Shown here one piece after another: positions 10,618-51,941 of a DNA stretch of 64,000 nucleotides. Under the pieces are notes generated by a model. It searched no databases, had not been told where the DNA came from, and worked only from the letters and a program-made list of their open reading frames with translations. Both the position numbers and the translations under genes were made by a program. This stretch comes from Terebella lapidaria (lineage: Eukaryota; Annelida; Polychaeta; Terebellida; Terebellidae), in contig OX424563.1 of assembly GCA_949152475.1 (NCBI GenBank), forward strand, positions 14,109,001 to 14,173,000, written 5' to 3'. Every line of letters starts with the position of its first letter. The stretch's first letter is position 1.

Positions 10618-13600
10618 TCATTTCTTCATCTTCTTCTGATTTCCAGCTATCACTTCCTGCAAGCAATCAGATAACAATCAATTACAGGAAACATGAGTAT
10701 GACATGGAAACACAACGGATGATGAGTGTGTTATACATTGAATGATTATCCATCTATTTCATTAAGACTACAATTGTCTCAAGTTCAGATATAGGGTGTG
10801 ATTTGGACCTGTTTCCTCTTGCGCCTGGCTGCAGTGTCATGTCGTATCGGACATTCTCTCCGCTTGTGGCCCACTGCTCCACAGATGTGACAACCTGGAG
10901 TGGAGCGAGTGCAAAAGAATTTCGATCTGAAGTGAGGTAGTTTACATCGATTCAGTGTAATGAAATGTTCATGTATGTGTAGAACAATAGACCTTTACAT
11001 TGTGTACTGAATTTGAAAAGACATGCATGTAATATGAAAATCAAATGATTCATTTGTTTCTTTTGCCATAAAATTGTGGACATTTGTAGATATGACTTAC
11101 CAGTTTTAGGCTGTTGACACTTGTAGTCTGGTAAATGACATGTGTCACATTTGACACAGTGACACCAGCTAGGTTTGACACATCTATCACACCGGTGGCA
11201 GTGGACATACTGACGTCCATCCTAGTTGTACAATATACATTCAAGTTTCTTCATACTTGTAAGCAGTGTATGTATAGTGTAAATATTATACTGTGGAATA
11301 CTGGTTTCAGAAATAGAACATAATGATACAAATAACTGACTTGCAGAATATTAGTAATAAACTGTAGTAGGTTTATTTCTTCCTTTTCTTAAAAAAAATT
11401 GGAACGAGAGTTATTTCTGTCATAATGTTGCCAACAACACAAAATACAAATTAACGTTATGATAACAATCCAACCTGAGAGGTACACTGGTTACAGTCCT
11501 TGCAGTGTCTCGTGTCCTTGAACACGTATCTGCGACAAACTTCACAGAATCTGGACAGAAATTGCAAAGATTGCGTAAATACATGTATTTCCTCAATTTC
11601 ACAAACAAAATACAATTAGAAATACTCAAATTTACAACTATCAACTATTCATTAGAGGTCACACTATTTGTACGGACCTGTAGTTATCAGCAGGCAGTTG
11701 TACACTGCTAGGATCCAGGGTAGTGAACACTCTAACTGGTGAGCCTTTGGTACTCGGCCGACTCTTGCCAGAGTACACTGTGTGGTTGTCGTACTCAACC
11801 TGAGACCACAGACAGGATTATGCGTTGATAACATCATATTTAGGCCTACTTGGTAAATTTAAATGTAATCCTGATTATAAATTTGATATTTCCAACTGAT
11901 ATCAAACATCATCATATTAATTCATACACCACTGTACTCAGTGGTCCAATTCTTACCTTGTAGTCCAACATTTTGAAAGCAGGACAACACTTGGTTATTC
12001 TGTTTTCCATAAAATAGGGGAAAATCCACAGAAAATCTGGTTTGCCCTCGGATCCTGCAAACATCCAAAACATAGCACCAAGGGTGCTGTAGCTTACCGG
12101 CAATCATGAGATTTGCACAGAGTATTATTTTCCAACATTTAAATTGTTACACTGATCTTAAACTCTTTTGTCAAAACATGTTCGTAAATGTTGCCGGAAA
12201 CACATTTTCTGTATGGACTATACTAAGAAATCAAGTTACATCTAGGAAGATTTTTTCGTTAATGATATATATTCACAGACCGTCGATTCGAAGGCAACAA
12301 AACTTTTACACATCACAAAGGTATATATGGAGAATCTTATGCATTTTGAGAAAAATTGTCTTAATAGATTTTGAGAAAAGGGCCACCAAAGAGAAAATTC
12401 ATCGTTTTTTTCGACAAAAAAGGTCGTTTTTGACCTTCGAAAGTCATTGAGAGTCAAACTCAAGGTCACCACTCAAACTGTAATATATGATTTCCCATTT
12501 GAATGTAGCAATACTTTGAAGTGTTCTATGAGTATACTCCGAAAAATTCCAAAAAAAATTTTCAGTGGCCAAAAAATTTTTTTTTTTGCTGGAAATGGCT
12601 CAAAACGAATAGTGACTCAATTTGAGACAAAAAATTTGTTCTCGCCTACCCGTCAAAAAATCAAAATGGCCGCCACACGCAGACCGTCATTTCAAAGGCA
12701 ACAAAACTTGAACACATCACAAAGGTACATAAGAAGAATCTTTTACATGATTTTGAGTGAAACTGTCTGAAAAGACTTTGAGAAAAGGGCCATCAAAGTC
12801 AAAATTCATCTTTTTTTTCGACAAAAAAGGTCGTTTTGAACTTTCAAGGTCATTGAAGGTCAAATTCAAGGTCATCACTCAAACCGCAATGAGAAAAGGG
12901 CCATCAAAGTCAAAATTCATCTTTTTTTGCGACAAAAAAAGGTCGTTTCGACCTTTCAAGGTCATTGAAGGTCAAATTCAAGGTCATCACTCAAACCGCA
13001 ATATATGATTTCCCATTTGAATGTGCCAATACTTAGGCTCTATCTTGAAATGTTCTATGAGTTTACTCTGCACAGCTCCCATTATGAAGGAAAAATTGAG
13101 TGAAATTTTTTAAGTCCCAAAACATTTTCAATGAGCCAAAAAAAAGTTTTTTTTTTTGGCTGGAAATGGCTCAAAAAGAATAGTGACTCGATCTGGGACA
13201 AAAAAAAAATTTTTTGTCGACCCGTCAAAAAATCAAAATGGCCGCCACATGCGAACCGGCTATTCAAGGGCAACGAAACTTATACACGTCATAGAGGTAC
13301 ATGAGAGGAATGTTTTGAAACAAAAATCGCAAAACTGATCAGACAGTTTTCGAAAAAATGGCCACCAAAGTCCAAAATTGGCAATTTTTCGTCAAAAATG
13401 GCCGCCAAATCGGCAAAAGCGATTCAACCAAAAAAATTTTATAGTCTTTAGATACTGGCCCAAGGTATGTTCTGACAAATTTATGGGGAAATTCATCATG
13501 TCAAAAAAAAGTTACAGACCCGGACGGACGACGGACGGACGCCGGACGAAATACCATGACAATAGCTTATCGGCCCAAAGGGCCGGTAAGCTAAAAATAG

Positions 13601-15744
13601 CGAATATACTAGCGGTACTTAGTATATCCAGATACACATATGAAACTAGCTTCAATTACCACTCGGATTGTTCACTCAATACAAATCAATTTCAATAAAC
13701 CACATCATCAGGTTTGTGTAAATCATTTAGTTTCCCACCGCCCACCGACAAACCTTCATTGGCACTCTGCCAGTCGGAGGTGACTTGTTGTACCGTGTGA
13801 GCGAGTACATCTACCATGCCACCAAACGGAGGGTCCATTACCACCACTAACGAACCTTCTCCACAACTCAGAAAGTCTCGGTAAAGTTTTCTGGACTTTT
13901 CACCGTGGAAGAAGTAGTTGTTGAACATGTTGTAGCGACAGAAGTTTTTCTTTGGGAAGAACTGCTCCTGAAGTTTTAGAATCTCATTGTATTATTTTCA
14001 AGAGTATTTTTGTTGCTTTTCATCTGAAATACATATTCTAACATGTCGCAGGTGACATGCACAAATTATATGAATATTGATAAAACCAATTATACTACAA
14101 AACACTTGCCAATCTCTGATCAATATCCAACAGCAAACTCTGCATTCTGCTAGATTTGGTTCTGTGTTGTTCCATGATTTCTTCATGAATCCTGCAAATG
14201 ATTTATCCAAAATGATGCACAGTGAAAACTACTTTCTAATAGTACCAATATATTCCCCATCACTTTTTTAAGTCATCCACTTTCCATGAAGTTACACTCG
14301 AAAAGCAGATTTTCCAGCATGTCTCATTTGATTCAACGAAACATTGATACATTATCTACCTTAAATTGTTCAGATTTGCATATACATCACATGTAATATC
14401 ATTATTCACCTTGGAGTGCCGATACACAACACCTTCTTGAAGTGGAACTTATTGAATGTTTTGACCAGAAAGTCCAGAGTCTGTTTGGAGAATAGATATT
14501 GCTGGAAAAGATGAAGTGGGAATTATATTTTAGTTCATATATACTAACCCACTCCAGTTTTATTCACAATCCTGTGATTTCTTTATTTGCAGGTATCGAT
14601 ATTTTACACATTTTTAGAAGTTACGTTTCTCACATTTTGGTGCTATCATTGTAACATGTTCACTCACATAAGTTTGACATAATTACACCCACACAATATG
14701 TTACATGTACATGCTTCATTGGAATTGAATGTAAATTATGACTGACCGCATTTGTCTTGTTGTTGTCAAGTGGACGTAAAAGATAACTTGGTTTTCGCAG
14801 GTCCGTCTTAGTCACCTTGGTCTTCAGGTCGTGACCTTTGTGACCTCTGACCTCGGCAGGAAGGAGCAGGAGACCACAGTCGAGGCACATTACACGCTGC
14901 CGAACTGGGAGACATCGGAACTCCTTCAACCTGTTTATTGGGGTATTTAAGAACATGTTGTAATTTTATTCAAACATAAAGTCACAAACATTGGAGCATT
15001 GAATCTTACTCCAGAAATATGAGTTGAGAATCCCACCTTTCTCTGTACTGTGAAGATGTGAATGGAGATTTCATCCGTTTCCTCACAAGTTTGAGTCTGG
15101 CCTTTGTCTTTGACTCACTGCAACACTGATCTGCCCACTGGAAAAAGCTGCATGTTTTCCGATCACGACATGCAGAGCAGGCGTAGAAACGTCTCATACC
15201 ATCTTCTGTATACCTCTCAAACAACAGTGTAGGACCTACAGGACATGAATATCATTAGTGCATTTTATAACCCATTTTAAAACATCAGAGCTAAAGGTCA
15301 CTGATACAACAACAAACTCAGAATTGAAACAACCAAAATAATTATTTTGAATGGAACATTCTGAATTGACAGGTTGTTGTGACGGGGGTACAATTGATTG
15401 GGCTGCCAAAATGATCAGGCCGCCATTATACTGATCGCTTTGGCGGTAACTTTGAATTGAATTGAATTTATTTTGTAAAATAACATACAGTATGAATAAC
15501 ATTATAGTACACATTAAAATACACGGATGACACAAGAAAGTGAAAACACTTATTTCCATTGTGGTCCGGAGACCACACTGGAGTCTAGCCGTTGCAAGCC
15601 GTTGTGGCAAAGGTGAAATTCATTTGTTTATCAAGTGCCTGTCAAGGAAGAACAAGCTATGTTACTGTTACCGTGGACACAGAGAGGGGAGCTCCCACCA
15701 CCCAAGCTGGAGACAACAACATCCACACCTCCAGGCTCACTCAT
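10618..15744 (-). CDS. ZCCHC4: ZCCHC4, rRNA N6-adenosine methyltransferase, copy B (intact)
   Basis: Full open copy of the methyltransferase gene. Exons: 15672-15744, 15037-15235, 14747-14930, 14410-14501, 14110-14191, 13754-13967, 11957-12054, 11678-11799, 11475-11550, 11101-11221, 10809-10894, 10618-10656; every exon equals its copy A partner in length. The product is 461 aa, against about 513 in human. It has the GRF finger, DPPFGGM at 255-261 (the N6-methyltransferase active-site tetrapeptide), the RFCEVCRRYV and HCHRCDRCVKPSWCHC zinc clusters and the CCHC knuckle at 422-435, ending in a Lys-rich tail. Start is the ATG at 15744; an in-frame ATG four codons upstream (MHAAM) exists only in this copy. 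Intron 4 upstream of exon 5 is ordinary, but the intron after exon 5 uses a GC donor. Intron 6 is enlarged by a 1.5-kb element. The last exon could instead be skipped, with readthrough of exon 11 to a TGA after THYI. Confidence 0.96.
12071..13596. mobile_element. 1.5-kb non-autonomous element in intron 6 of ZCCHC4 copy B
   Basis: Absent from the same intron of copy A, where CATCCAAAAA runs straight into GTAGCGAATATAC (about 3212-3232). The insert begins CATAGCACCAAGGGTGCTG, has an internal TAGCTTACCGGC at 12091-12102 and ends in a stem-loop at 13564-13592 whose last arm is GCCGGTAAGCTA, the exact complement of that 12-mer. The body has two imperfect repeats of a unit with FTFEVIEG-like noncoding GGTCATTGAAGGTCAAA (12430-13010), A/T homopolymers and a GGACGGACGACGGACGG stretch. 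Subterminal inverted repeats plus a 3' hairpin fit a Helentron-type non-autonomous element. A similar left end occurs at 20083. Confidence 0.75.
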
Positions 15745-16700
15745 AGCGGCATGCATAGCGGGACCTTTTCCACGAGAATGCCTTTCATTCCATCTCAAGT
15801 TGTTCGGGAGCGATAATATAAGAATTATCAAACAAACATTCAATTATCTTACTGTTCGTCAACGATACTGTACATACGAGTGGATATAAACGTATATTTT
15901 AATCAGATTGGGTAGCAGTGTACATAACAATTCGATATGCAGCTATGTAACTGAAATACACACTGCAATGACTAAAATTTCAAGAAAACATAAACATTGC
16001 GTAATTTTAGTTGCACAGGCATTCACTAGGGTGCGAGACCTACGAACACTTGATGCACAGGACATTATCTCTCATTTAGTGAAATCGGGTTTCAGATTGT
16101 CAACTTATTTTTCGCTTTTATTTTGCGATAAAAGTCTGGAATTTGATCCAAAATTTGACTCCCAGATGAAATCGCAATAATAATATATGATATGAGCAAA
16201 AAAGATGTGAATGATTCCAAAAAACGGAGGTTAATCATATTCTTCTAGCTCTAAATGCATGCATTTATGAATAGTACATAGTTGCCTTTCACTGCATGTA
16301 CTAGATCTACATGTATATTTTAGTACACATGTCAAAATGTCAAAAAATATTATAAATCGGGGCATATCACATGCACCCATGAATGATAGCCTATTGGCAT
16401 CACGATGCGTCCGTCTTCATGCGTCAAAATTTGTGTCTTCAAACATCACATTCGAAATGGGTTTTTTTTGGGCCTAAAGTCATTATATGTTTTGAGTCAC
16501 TTCCAGCCAATTCTTGCCATTGAAAATGTTTTGGACTTTATTCCTCCATAATAGGAGCTGCCATAACTGTTCACATAGAACGCTTGAAGATAGAGCTTAG
16601 ATATTAGCACTTTCAATGGTACGACATATATGGCGATTTGTGTGGTCATCTTGCATTTGACTTCCAATGACCTCGAAAGGTGAAAATGGCTGGGGGTTTT
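15745..16700. other. Upstream flank of ZCCHC4 copy B
   Basis: Noncoding sequence matching 5959-6880 with small indels, for example an extra stretch at about 16132-16152. It should contain the promoter of the intact gene. No recognisable core promoter motif or other gene was seen. Confidence 0.6.
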
Positions 16701-16704
16701 TTAA

Positions 16705-17725
16705 AGGCGACGGACGGTTAAAAAATAATATTCAGGATTTTTTATGGGTTATAAAAAGTCGTATGGGTTATAAATGATAGCAACAACATTTCCAATAAAT
16801 ATGCACCCTGTTGCCCTGTGGGCGCTCTGTAGTAGAGACTCCCTTCGAGCAAATGGTGAGCAAATGGTGTGACGTCACGATAGGTAAACCTCTGACGTAT
16901 TGGTGGCAAACGGGCGCAAGATCCTAGTCCGACATACAGCATTCAAATACAGCATGAAAATTCTGCCGCAGTAACCCCCAATTTTCTTTTCATTTCTTAC
17001 ATGTGTACAATCCACTAGGCATGTATACTAAATTTTAGAAGTTTCTACCGTATGGATTTATTTCTGGGGCTGTTAATTAATTTTGAAATTAATAATATGG
17101 CGGATTTCGAAAAATAGCTAAACTCTTTCGAAAGTGTTTTTCAACAAATCCAACGCGGTGACCCCCAATTTTTATTCAGCGATTCCAATCTACACATATC
17201 ACCTGATAATCAGACAAATTTTGAGAAAATTCTGATATATTTGCCTGTGGGTTATAAACTCATCATCCCTCTTGAAATATTTTCGATTATAGACCATGTT
17301 AGGGCATGGAGTGAGCATATTTTTCAGGTTAACCATATATTTCACCATAACAGTGTCATCTATATACTATCCTGAACCTAGTGGCAAATTTTCATATCCT
17401 TCTGCCCAAAAATGGGTGTGTCGCAAATATTTAATGAATGCCATCTCAACTCATGGAATTTTATCGACCTCACCGCGGTGATCACAGCATCTGCGGAAAA
17501 CGTTCAGGTATCTATACAGCTGTATGGGAAACGTAATGACCTATCGTGACGTCACGATTCTTTTACCTGAAACACACGGCATGTCTGGGGCACTGTGAAC
17601 AGCATTTTGATCGTGCCAGACGTGCATTATATCGATGGAATTCGTACATTTATTTATTCCGGAGCATATCATATGAACATAAGCAGTATATTTGTGCAAG
17701 AAAATTTTTTTACTGTCCGTCGTCT
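16705..17725. mobile_element. TTAA-flanked MITE
   Basis: Terminal inverted repeats begin AGGCGACGGACGGTTAAAAA on the left and end TTTTTTTACTGTCCGTCGTCT on the right, so the outer 20 or so bases pair with few mismatches. TTAA flanks both ends (16701-16704 and 17726-17729). Unit 1 shows the empty site at 6889-6892, a single TTAA within a T-rich run. A second inverted pair lies inside (TGACGTCACGATAGGT at 16871 and its complement near 17541). The TTAA target points to the piggyBac superfamily; no transposase is encoded. Confidence 0.85.
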
Positions 17726-18319
17726 TTAATTAAGAATTGCCTAATTTTGGACATCGTTTATCTTTTCTCGAAAGCTATCTCATCTGTTTCGAGATTTTTT
17801 TTCAGAACATGCCAATTAGGGGCCTTGAAGTTGCGTGTAAGAGTGGAACCTTAAATTGCTCATAAAGCCTGACATGTAGGCCCGAAAAGCCCATGAAGGG
17901 CTGGTACGCACAAATAGACTTCTGGGGCCAAACACTCGTAGATATAGTTCATGTTTCTATTATAAGCATAGAGGAACTCATATAAGGTGCATTTTTTGGT
18001 GACCTTGAACTTGACCTCAGATGGCCTTCAGTGCTCAATCTCATGTCTGATGTCATATGTATAAATTGACCTCTGAGGCTACAACTCATGCCAAAAAGGC
18101 TTATGTTCGTAATATAAGCATATAGGAAGTTTTATATTGCACATCATTTGGGAACTTGATCTTGATCAGATGACCTTGAAGGCTGAATCTCATGGTCTTC
18201 GGTCTGGCATTAATGTGTATTAGCTCCTACAGACAAAATGGTTGAGCTTATGTATTGTATTATGAGCATATATAATTTTGGTGAGCCTGAACTTTACCAA
18301 AATGACCAAGGTCATACCT
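17477..18319 (+). repeat. Direct repeat of 0.84 kb, first copy
   Basis: Begins GGTGATCACAGCATCTGCGG and ends near AAGGTCATACCTG. It recurs 1054 bp later at 18531. It spans the right-hand quarter of the TTAA MITE and the unit flank downstream of it. Confidence 0.9.
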
Positions 18320-18530
18320 GTATAACCTGACCAACCCACTGTGTGAGTAGCCTCCCTAAAACACAACATAATATATTCATTAGATTAACCAATCAGATTT
18401 GCTTACGTCAGGCATAGTTACGGGCGCCAGAAAAGCGCGCCAAAGTTAGTTTACAGTTCACTTTTCAAGCTAGAGCCATTGCAGGCAGAACGTCGTGACA
18501 ACAGTCACCAATTCTAAACCGTTAGTACTT
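18320..18530. other. Spacer between the two direct repeats
   Basis: About 210 bp of sequence seen once, with GGCGCCAGAAAAGCGCGCC at about 18423. No coding potential was seen. Confidence 0.5.
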
Positions 18531-19373
18531 GGTGATCACAGCATCTGCGGAAAACGTTCAGGTATCTATACAGCTGTATGGGAAACGTAATGACCTATCG
18601 TGACGTCACGATTCTTTTACCTGAAACACACGGCATGTCTGGGGCACTGTGAACAGCATTTTGATCGTGCCAGACGCGCATTATTTCGATGGAATTCGTA
18701 CATTTATTTATTCCGGAGTATATCATATGAACATAAGCAGTATATTTGTGCAAGAAAATTTTTTTACTGTCCGTCGTCTTTAATTAAGAATTGCCTAATT
18801 TTGGACATCGTTTATCTTTTCTCAAAAGCTATCTCATCTGTTTCGAGATTTTTTTTCAGAACATGCCAATTAGGGGCCTTGAAGTTGCGTGTAAGAGTGG
18901 AACCTTAAATTGCTCATAAAGCCTGACATGTCGGCCCGAAAAGCCCATGAAGGGCTGGTACGCACAAATAGACTTCTGGGGCCAAACACTCGTAGATATA
19001 GTTCATGTTTCTATTATAAGCATAGAGGAACTCATATAAGGTGCATTTTTTGGTGACCTTGAACTTGACCTCAGATGGCCTTCAGTGCTCAATCTCATGT
19101 CTGATGTCATGTATAAATTGACCTCTGAGGCTACAACTCATGCCAAAAAGGCTTATGTTCGTAATATAAGCATATAGGAAGTTTTATATTGCACATCATT
19201 TGGGAACTTGATCTTGATCAGATGACCTTGAAGGCTGAATCTCATGGTCTTCGGTCTGGCATTAATGTGTATTAGCTCCTACAGACAAAATGGTTGAGCT
19301 TATGTATTGTATTATGAGCATATATAATTTTGGTGAGCCTGAACTTGACCAAAATGACCAAGGTCATACCTGC
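18531..19373 (+). repeat. Direct repeat of 0.84 kb, second copy
   Basis: Near-identical to 17477-18319, including the right TIR of the MITE at about 18755-18783 but without a left end. The MITE therefore inserted before this local duplication took place. Confidence 0.9.
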
Positions 19374-20589
19374 AATATTCAAAACTAAAATTGTCTAGTA
19401 ACCTGTCTTAACCCTTCGGCTATTTTTCGAATATTTATTTCGCTTTTTTTTTCACGTTTATGACAAAAAAAATCATGTAATTAATTTTAAACTTTGTCGG
19501 TCGTTTCCTCGAAATCTGTTACGACTTTTTTTTCTAATTTCCCACAACCATTACACTTCCGGATATCTGAAAGGTGTACATGTATAAAGATGGATTGCCT
19601 TGAATAGATCGAGATGCCTGAAATATAGGCTCAAAGCCAATTTTCTCTCTAATTACAAATATGGAGAACAATTTGAATCATTCAAAAGGCACACAATGTA
19701 GGTCTAAATCGTCAGAATTGACCTGCAATACCCTAAGGACCCACGAGAGTTTAGGTCACATTATGACATATTTTCTGGCGACCTTGAATTTGACCCCACA
19801 TGACTTGAGTGGTTAATCTGAAGGGCATGCTCTAACTGAAATGTGTAAATTAACCTCTGCATCATTTTGAAACGTCCGCTGATGAGGTGCACAGATGAGC
19901 ATAATCAAGCATCAAGGATCTATTGCAGATCTTTTGATTACCTTGAACCTGACCTAAAATAGCATGATTGTTGAATTTAGGCTTTTGTCCAAACTGAAAT
20001 GTGTAAATTGACCTTGCAATATGAAACGATTGCAAATGAACATGTGCATGTAGGTCAAAGCAGCAATTTAAAAAAAAAACATAGCACCAAGGATACTACA
20101 GCGTACCCACATCTTTAGATCAAACAATTTGATTGCAATTTTTGTATTGCAAGCTTGTTTCTTCTTAAGATAAGCCAAACCAGAACTTTTGTTTAAGTTT
20201 TATTCTATACTTCAACAATGCAAGAAATATATGTGGTCACATCATATGGGTGGCCGTACTCTTCAGAGAAACTTTTTTTGTTGTTCATTACAAACCCACC
20301 TCACCTAGAGAATACACATGTATGTATACATTAAAACATTTATATATATATATTTTGATATCAATTCCTTGGACCAACGAAAGGAGCAGGTAAATAGATT
20401 TGAAAAAAAACCTTATGTAATATTCTGATTGTGAACTACATGTAAGCTTACAGGGAAACACTTCGGTGATTGTGTCTATATAAGTTTTGTAAATTGCATG
20501 CATCTTCATGTCCATGCACACTAAAAACAACATTACATATATATCAGAGTGACCTGGAACTGCAATAACTCTATATAGCAGATTTATAG
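19374..20589. other. Noncoding stretch with decayed GACCTTGA repeats
   Basis: Diverged segments with recurring GACCTTGAATTTGACC, TGTAAATTGACCT and related phrases resemble 18000-18320 at lower similarity. At 20083-20115 a CATAGCACCAAGGATACTAC segment matches the left end of the 12071-13596 element. No gene is supported. Confidence 0.6.
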
Positions 20590-20591
20590 TA

Positions 20592-21129
20592 CTGTAAACC
20601 CCTTTAATTTCGCGGCCGCTTTGTTTCGCGTTTTCGTGATTTGGACATATTCGCGGCCGTTTAATTTCGCGTTTTCTGTTACATGCATACTACTGGTAAT
20701 GCATTACAGAGGTATTTACCAATACATTACTCACTATGCATCCCAACAACTGGTAAAAATACTGACATGGACACAATTGTATCTTTATAATACCTATTAT
20801 ACCTTTATTTCCTGGCTTAGTATTAAACATGAATTAAATACAGTCACAGTACAAAATTAACTACATACATGTAAACTTGGAATTGGCTACTGGTTTTATT
20901 ATGTTAAATGTACAACATTATTTGTTCTTCTGTTTTATCCCACACACATTGCAAAATCAATTTCCGAATCAACAGCAGTTTCATCCACAATAACCATGCT
21001 CAATATTAAATATATTCGCGAATCAAAATGCGGTAGAGCGAAAAATTCGCGTCCAGAAATTTTCGCGTTTTTAATAAAAACGCGAAAATCGCGAATAATA
21101 ATGGCCGCGAAAAATTAAGGGGTTTACAG
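20592..21129. mobile_element. TA-flanked MITE, family CTGTAAACCCC
   Basis: The left end CTGTAAACCCCTTTAATTTC and right end AATTAAGGGGTTTACAG form an inverted repeat, with TA on both sides (20590-20591, 21130-21131). Subterminal parts are rich in TTCGCG/CGCGAA. There is no ORF of note. A TA target is typical of Tc1/mariner-type MITEs. The 61058-61275 element has related ends. Confidence 0.85.
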
Positions 21130-23376
21130 TACGTGGTGGTACAGTACAAAGTCTGTGTTCAAAGATGTCTCGAACAAGCGAAAAACTAAATCCTTGATGG
21201 GAGTCAAAACCACAGAACAAATAGAAGTCGTTAACAAACCATCAAGGCACACACTGAAAGCTCCATTGATGAAACATTTCCCATATACATTGTATCGGAT
21301 GTGCCAAAATTGTCTTGAGAAAATACATTGAATTCCATCTAGTATGTGTACAGAATAAATACCTCAAACTTGTTTGATTCATGCCCTCAAATATTTTTTA
21401 ATTCCTTAGCACCTCATATTATTTCATCTATTTCGAGACAAAATGATCCCATGTGTACCGGTAGCACCATTCTGTGATATGTAGAACAGATCAATAACCT
21501 CAATATCATCAAGTTTGTGATGGGAACATCGTCAAAATAGATAAGAAAATTAAGCGAAATGAAGAGAGGAATCATGCTGAAGTTCTGAATTTCGGAAAAC
21601 AGAATTATCAAGAGATTTTTTGCCATCCCACTGTACTATATACATTTTTATGTACGGTAGACAACCTATTACCTCCTATGCATTGGTCCAATAACAACTT
21701 TACTGTGAACACCACCGGCCGACTAGAATACTTATCAAATTCTACAATGTAGTTCATAGCTGCCTAGATTTATCTCTATCAAACTCTTTGTAATACTCCT
21801 CTCAGCAATGCTGTGGTGAAGCATTTGAGGAAATTGCTGAGAAGTCTTAATTCAGTTGAATCCTCTCCTGATTATACCTATACATTGTGCAATCCTTACC
21901 AATGGTAAAACTATATTCAACTTTTAAGCTGAAATGAACCTAAAGTTGCTGACCAAAATGAATGACTGAAAATAATTTTAGAACTCTTCATTAGGATATG
22001 CTTACCCGGAAAAAAAATACACTTATCGGTAAAATGAAATTGGATATACATTTACAGGTTATATCGCCAAAATAAATCATAATAACACGGAACATCAGCT
22101 GGTCGTCAGCTAAGGATATAAACCACATGAAGACATGAGAAGCATGTTACTGAATACACCACGAACAGCTTCATAAAACTGGACATAACCTAATAACAAA
22201 AACAATAACAAGGCAAAGTTACGGCCATATGGTGGCGCCAACAAATATTGTACGATAATCTGTTATGCTGTAACAATTATGTACATGCTCTCATCGAAAT
22301 ATACAATTCACTCGTCTACATTTTGTAGTACACAGCTTATATACATACAGAAGAAATATATTAATTACCGAAATGATTTTGTACACCCTTACACTTTAGT
22401 AAAACAACATAATTAGAACAAGAATAGTGTCAGCCAATAGTGTTATGCCACTCCTTCCAAAATATACAACACCATGCAACAATCACTTCACACAACCTAG
22501 AATACTTGTGTTCTTCGTCCTTTTGATTTGTCGCAGATTAGTCATCGCCAAGGACATCATGTTTTAAAATTTTTTTTTTACAACCTATGTTGCAAAAAAT
22601 ACCAACACAGATTACGGTTAAATAATGCCCTTGCTCAGTACAATCACCATGGCTTGTCAACTTCGACGGTAACCATGGTAACTAGTAAATGCACGACCTG
22701 GCAGTGATTTTGTTGAACTGAACACAATCAACTCCACCTAACAGCAGAGCAACTTTATGTATCAAAACAGATTGTTCAGGACAAACTTTGCAGACAATAA
22801 ACAATGTCAGTGTGAACGATGACATATACATTGTATAAACAAACATGTAAACAACTGAAATATTCACTGCATCGCCAAATCTCTTTTCGCAAATATATTA
22901 TGGCACACCGAGTTTGATTCCTGACACACACTGAAACCAGCGGAAGATACAGTAACACCAATATTCAAGCCACCAATTCATAATACCGGTTTGAGGAAGA
23001 CAATAATATGTGACAATAATGATCATTAACAAATGATCCGAACAGCGAGTTAATGAAGTAAACAAACACACTCCACAAAAAAAGTTGCTACTGTCCATCA
23101 AATGTTGTCCCATAAGTACAAATGTCAACACAGGCGTGGTACCATGGCTCACAATGAACACATTGGTCCATCAAGCGATGCTACGAGTTCACACTGTGGT
23201 TACTGGTTCGGCATGAATGCTTTCTTCTGTACAAAAGTCTCTCGTGCCCTCACCATGCAGCCTCTCCATCCATTTTCCACAATATGAAACGATCCGCCAA
23301 CGGATTGTCAAACTCCCTCGTAACTCGAGAGCCACGCCCGCCTCCCTGCGTCCCGATCGTAGAATCAGCACATGCC
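21130..23376. other. 3' flank and probable 3'UTR of FGFR
   Basis: AT-rich noncoding sequence downstream (minus strand) of the FGFR stop codon. I did not find a clear AATAAA on the minus strand between 22000 and 23376, so the transcript end cannot be placed. Short ORFs here have no family likeness. Confidence 0.5.

Positions 23377-51941
<28,565 letters not shown>

Larger units (their letters stand above)
1..18124. repeat. Large tandem duplication carrying ZCCHC4
   Basis: Two near-identical units in the same orientation. Unit 1 is about 1-8434 and unit 2 starts at 8435, where the sequence at position 1 begins again. Exons, introns and upstream sequence of ZCCHC4 align almost base for base between units (for example exon 1 at 5886-5958 and 15672-15744). 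Unit 2 homology continues to about 18124, matching 7290. Large differences are insertions: 5158-5725 only in unit 1; 12071-13596 and 16705-17725 only in unit 2. Unit 2 also has more satellite monomers. This could be a real duplication or two haplotypes placed in series by the assembler. Confidence 0.85.

Noticed and set aside
17546..18908. Two identical 102-codon ORFs at 17546 and 18600
   Set aside because: They lie in the duplicated MITE end and flank; duplication, not coding constraint, explains the identity.
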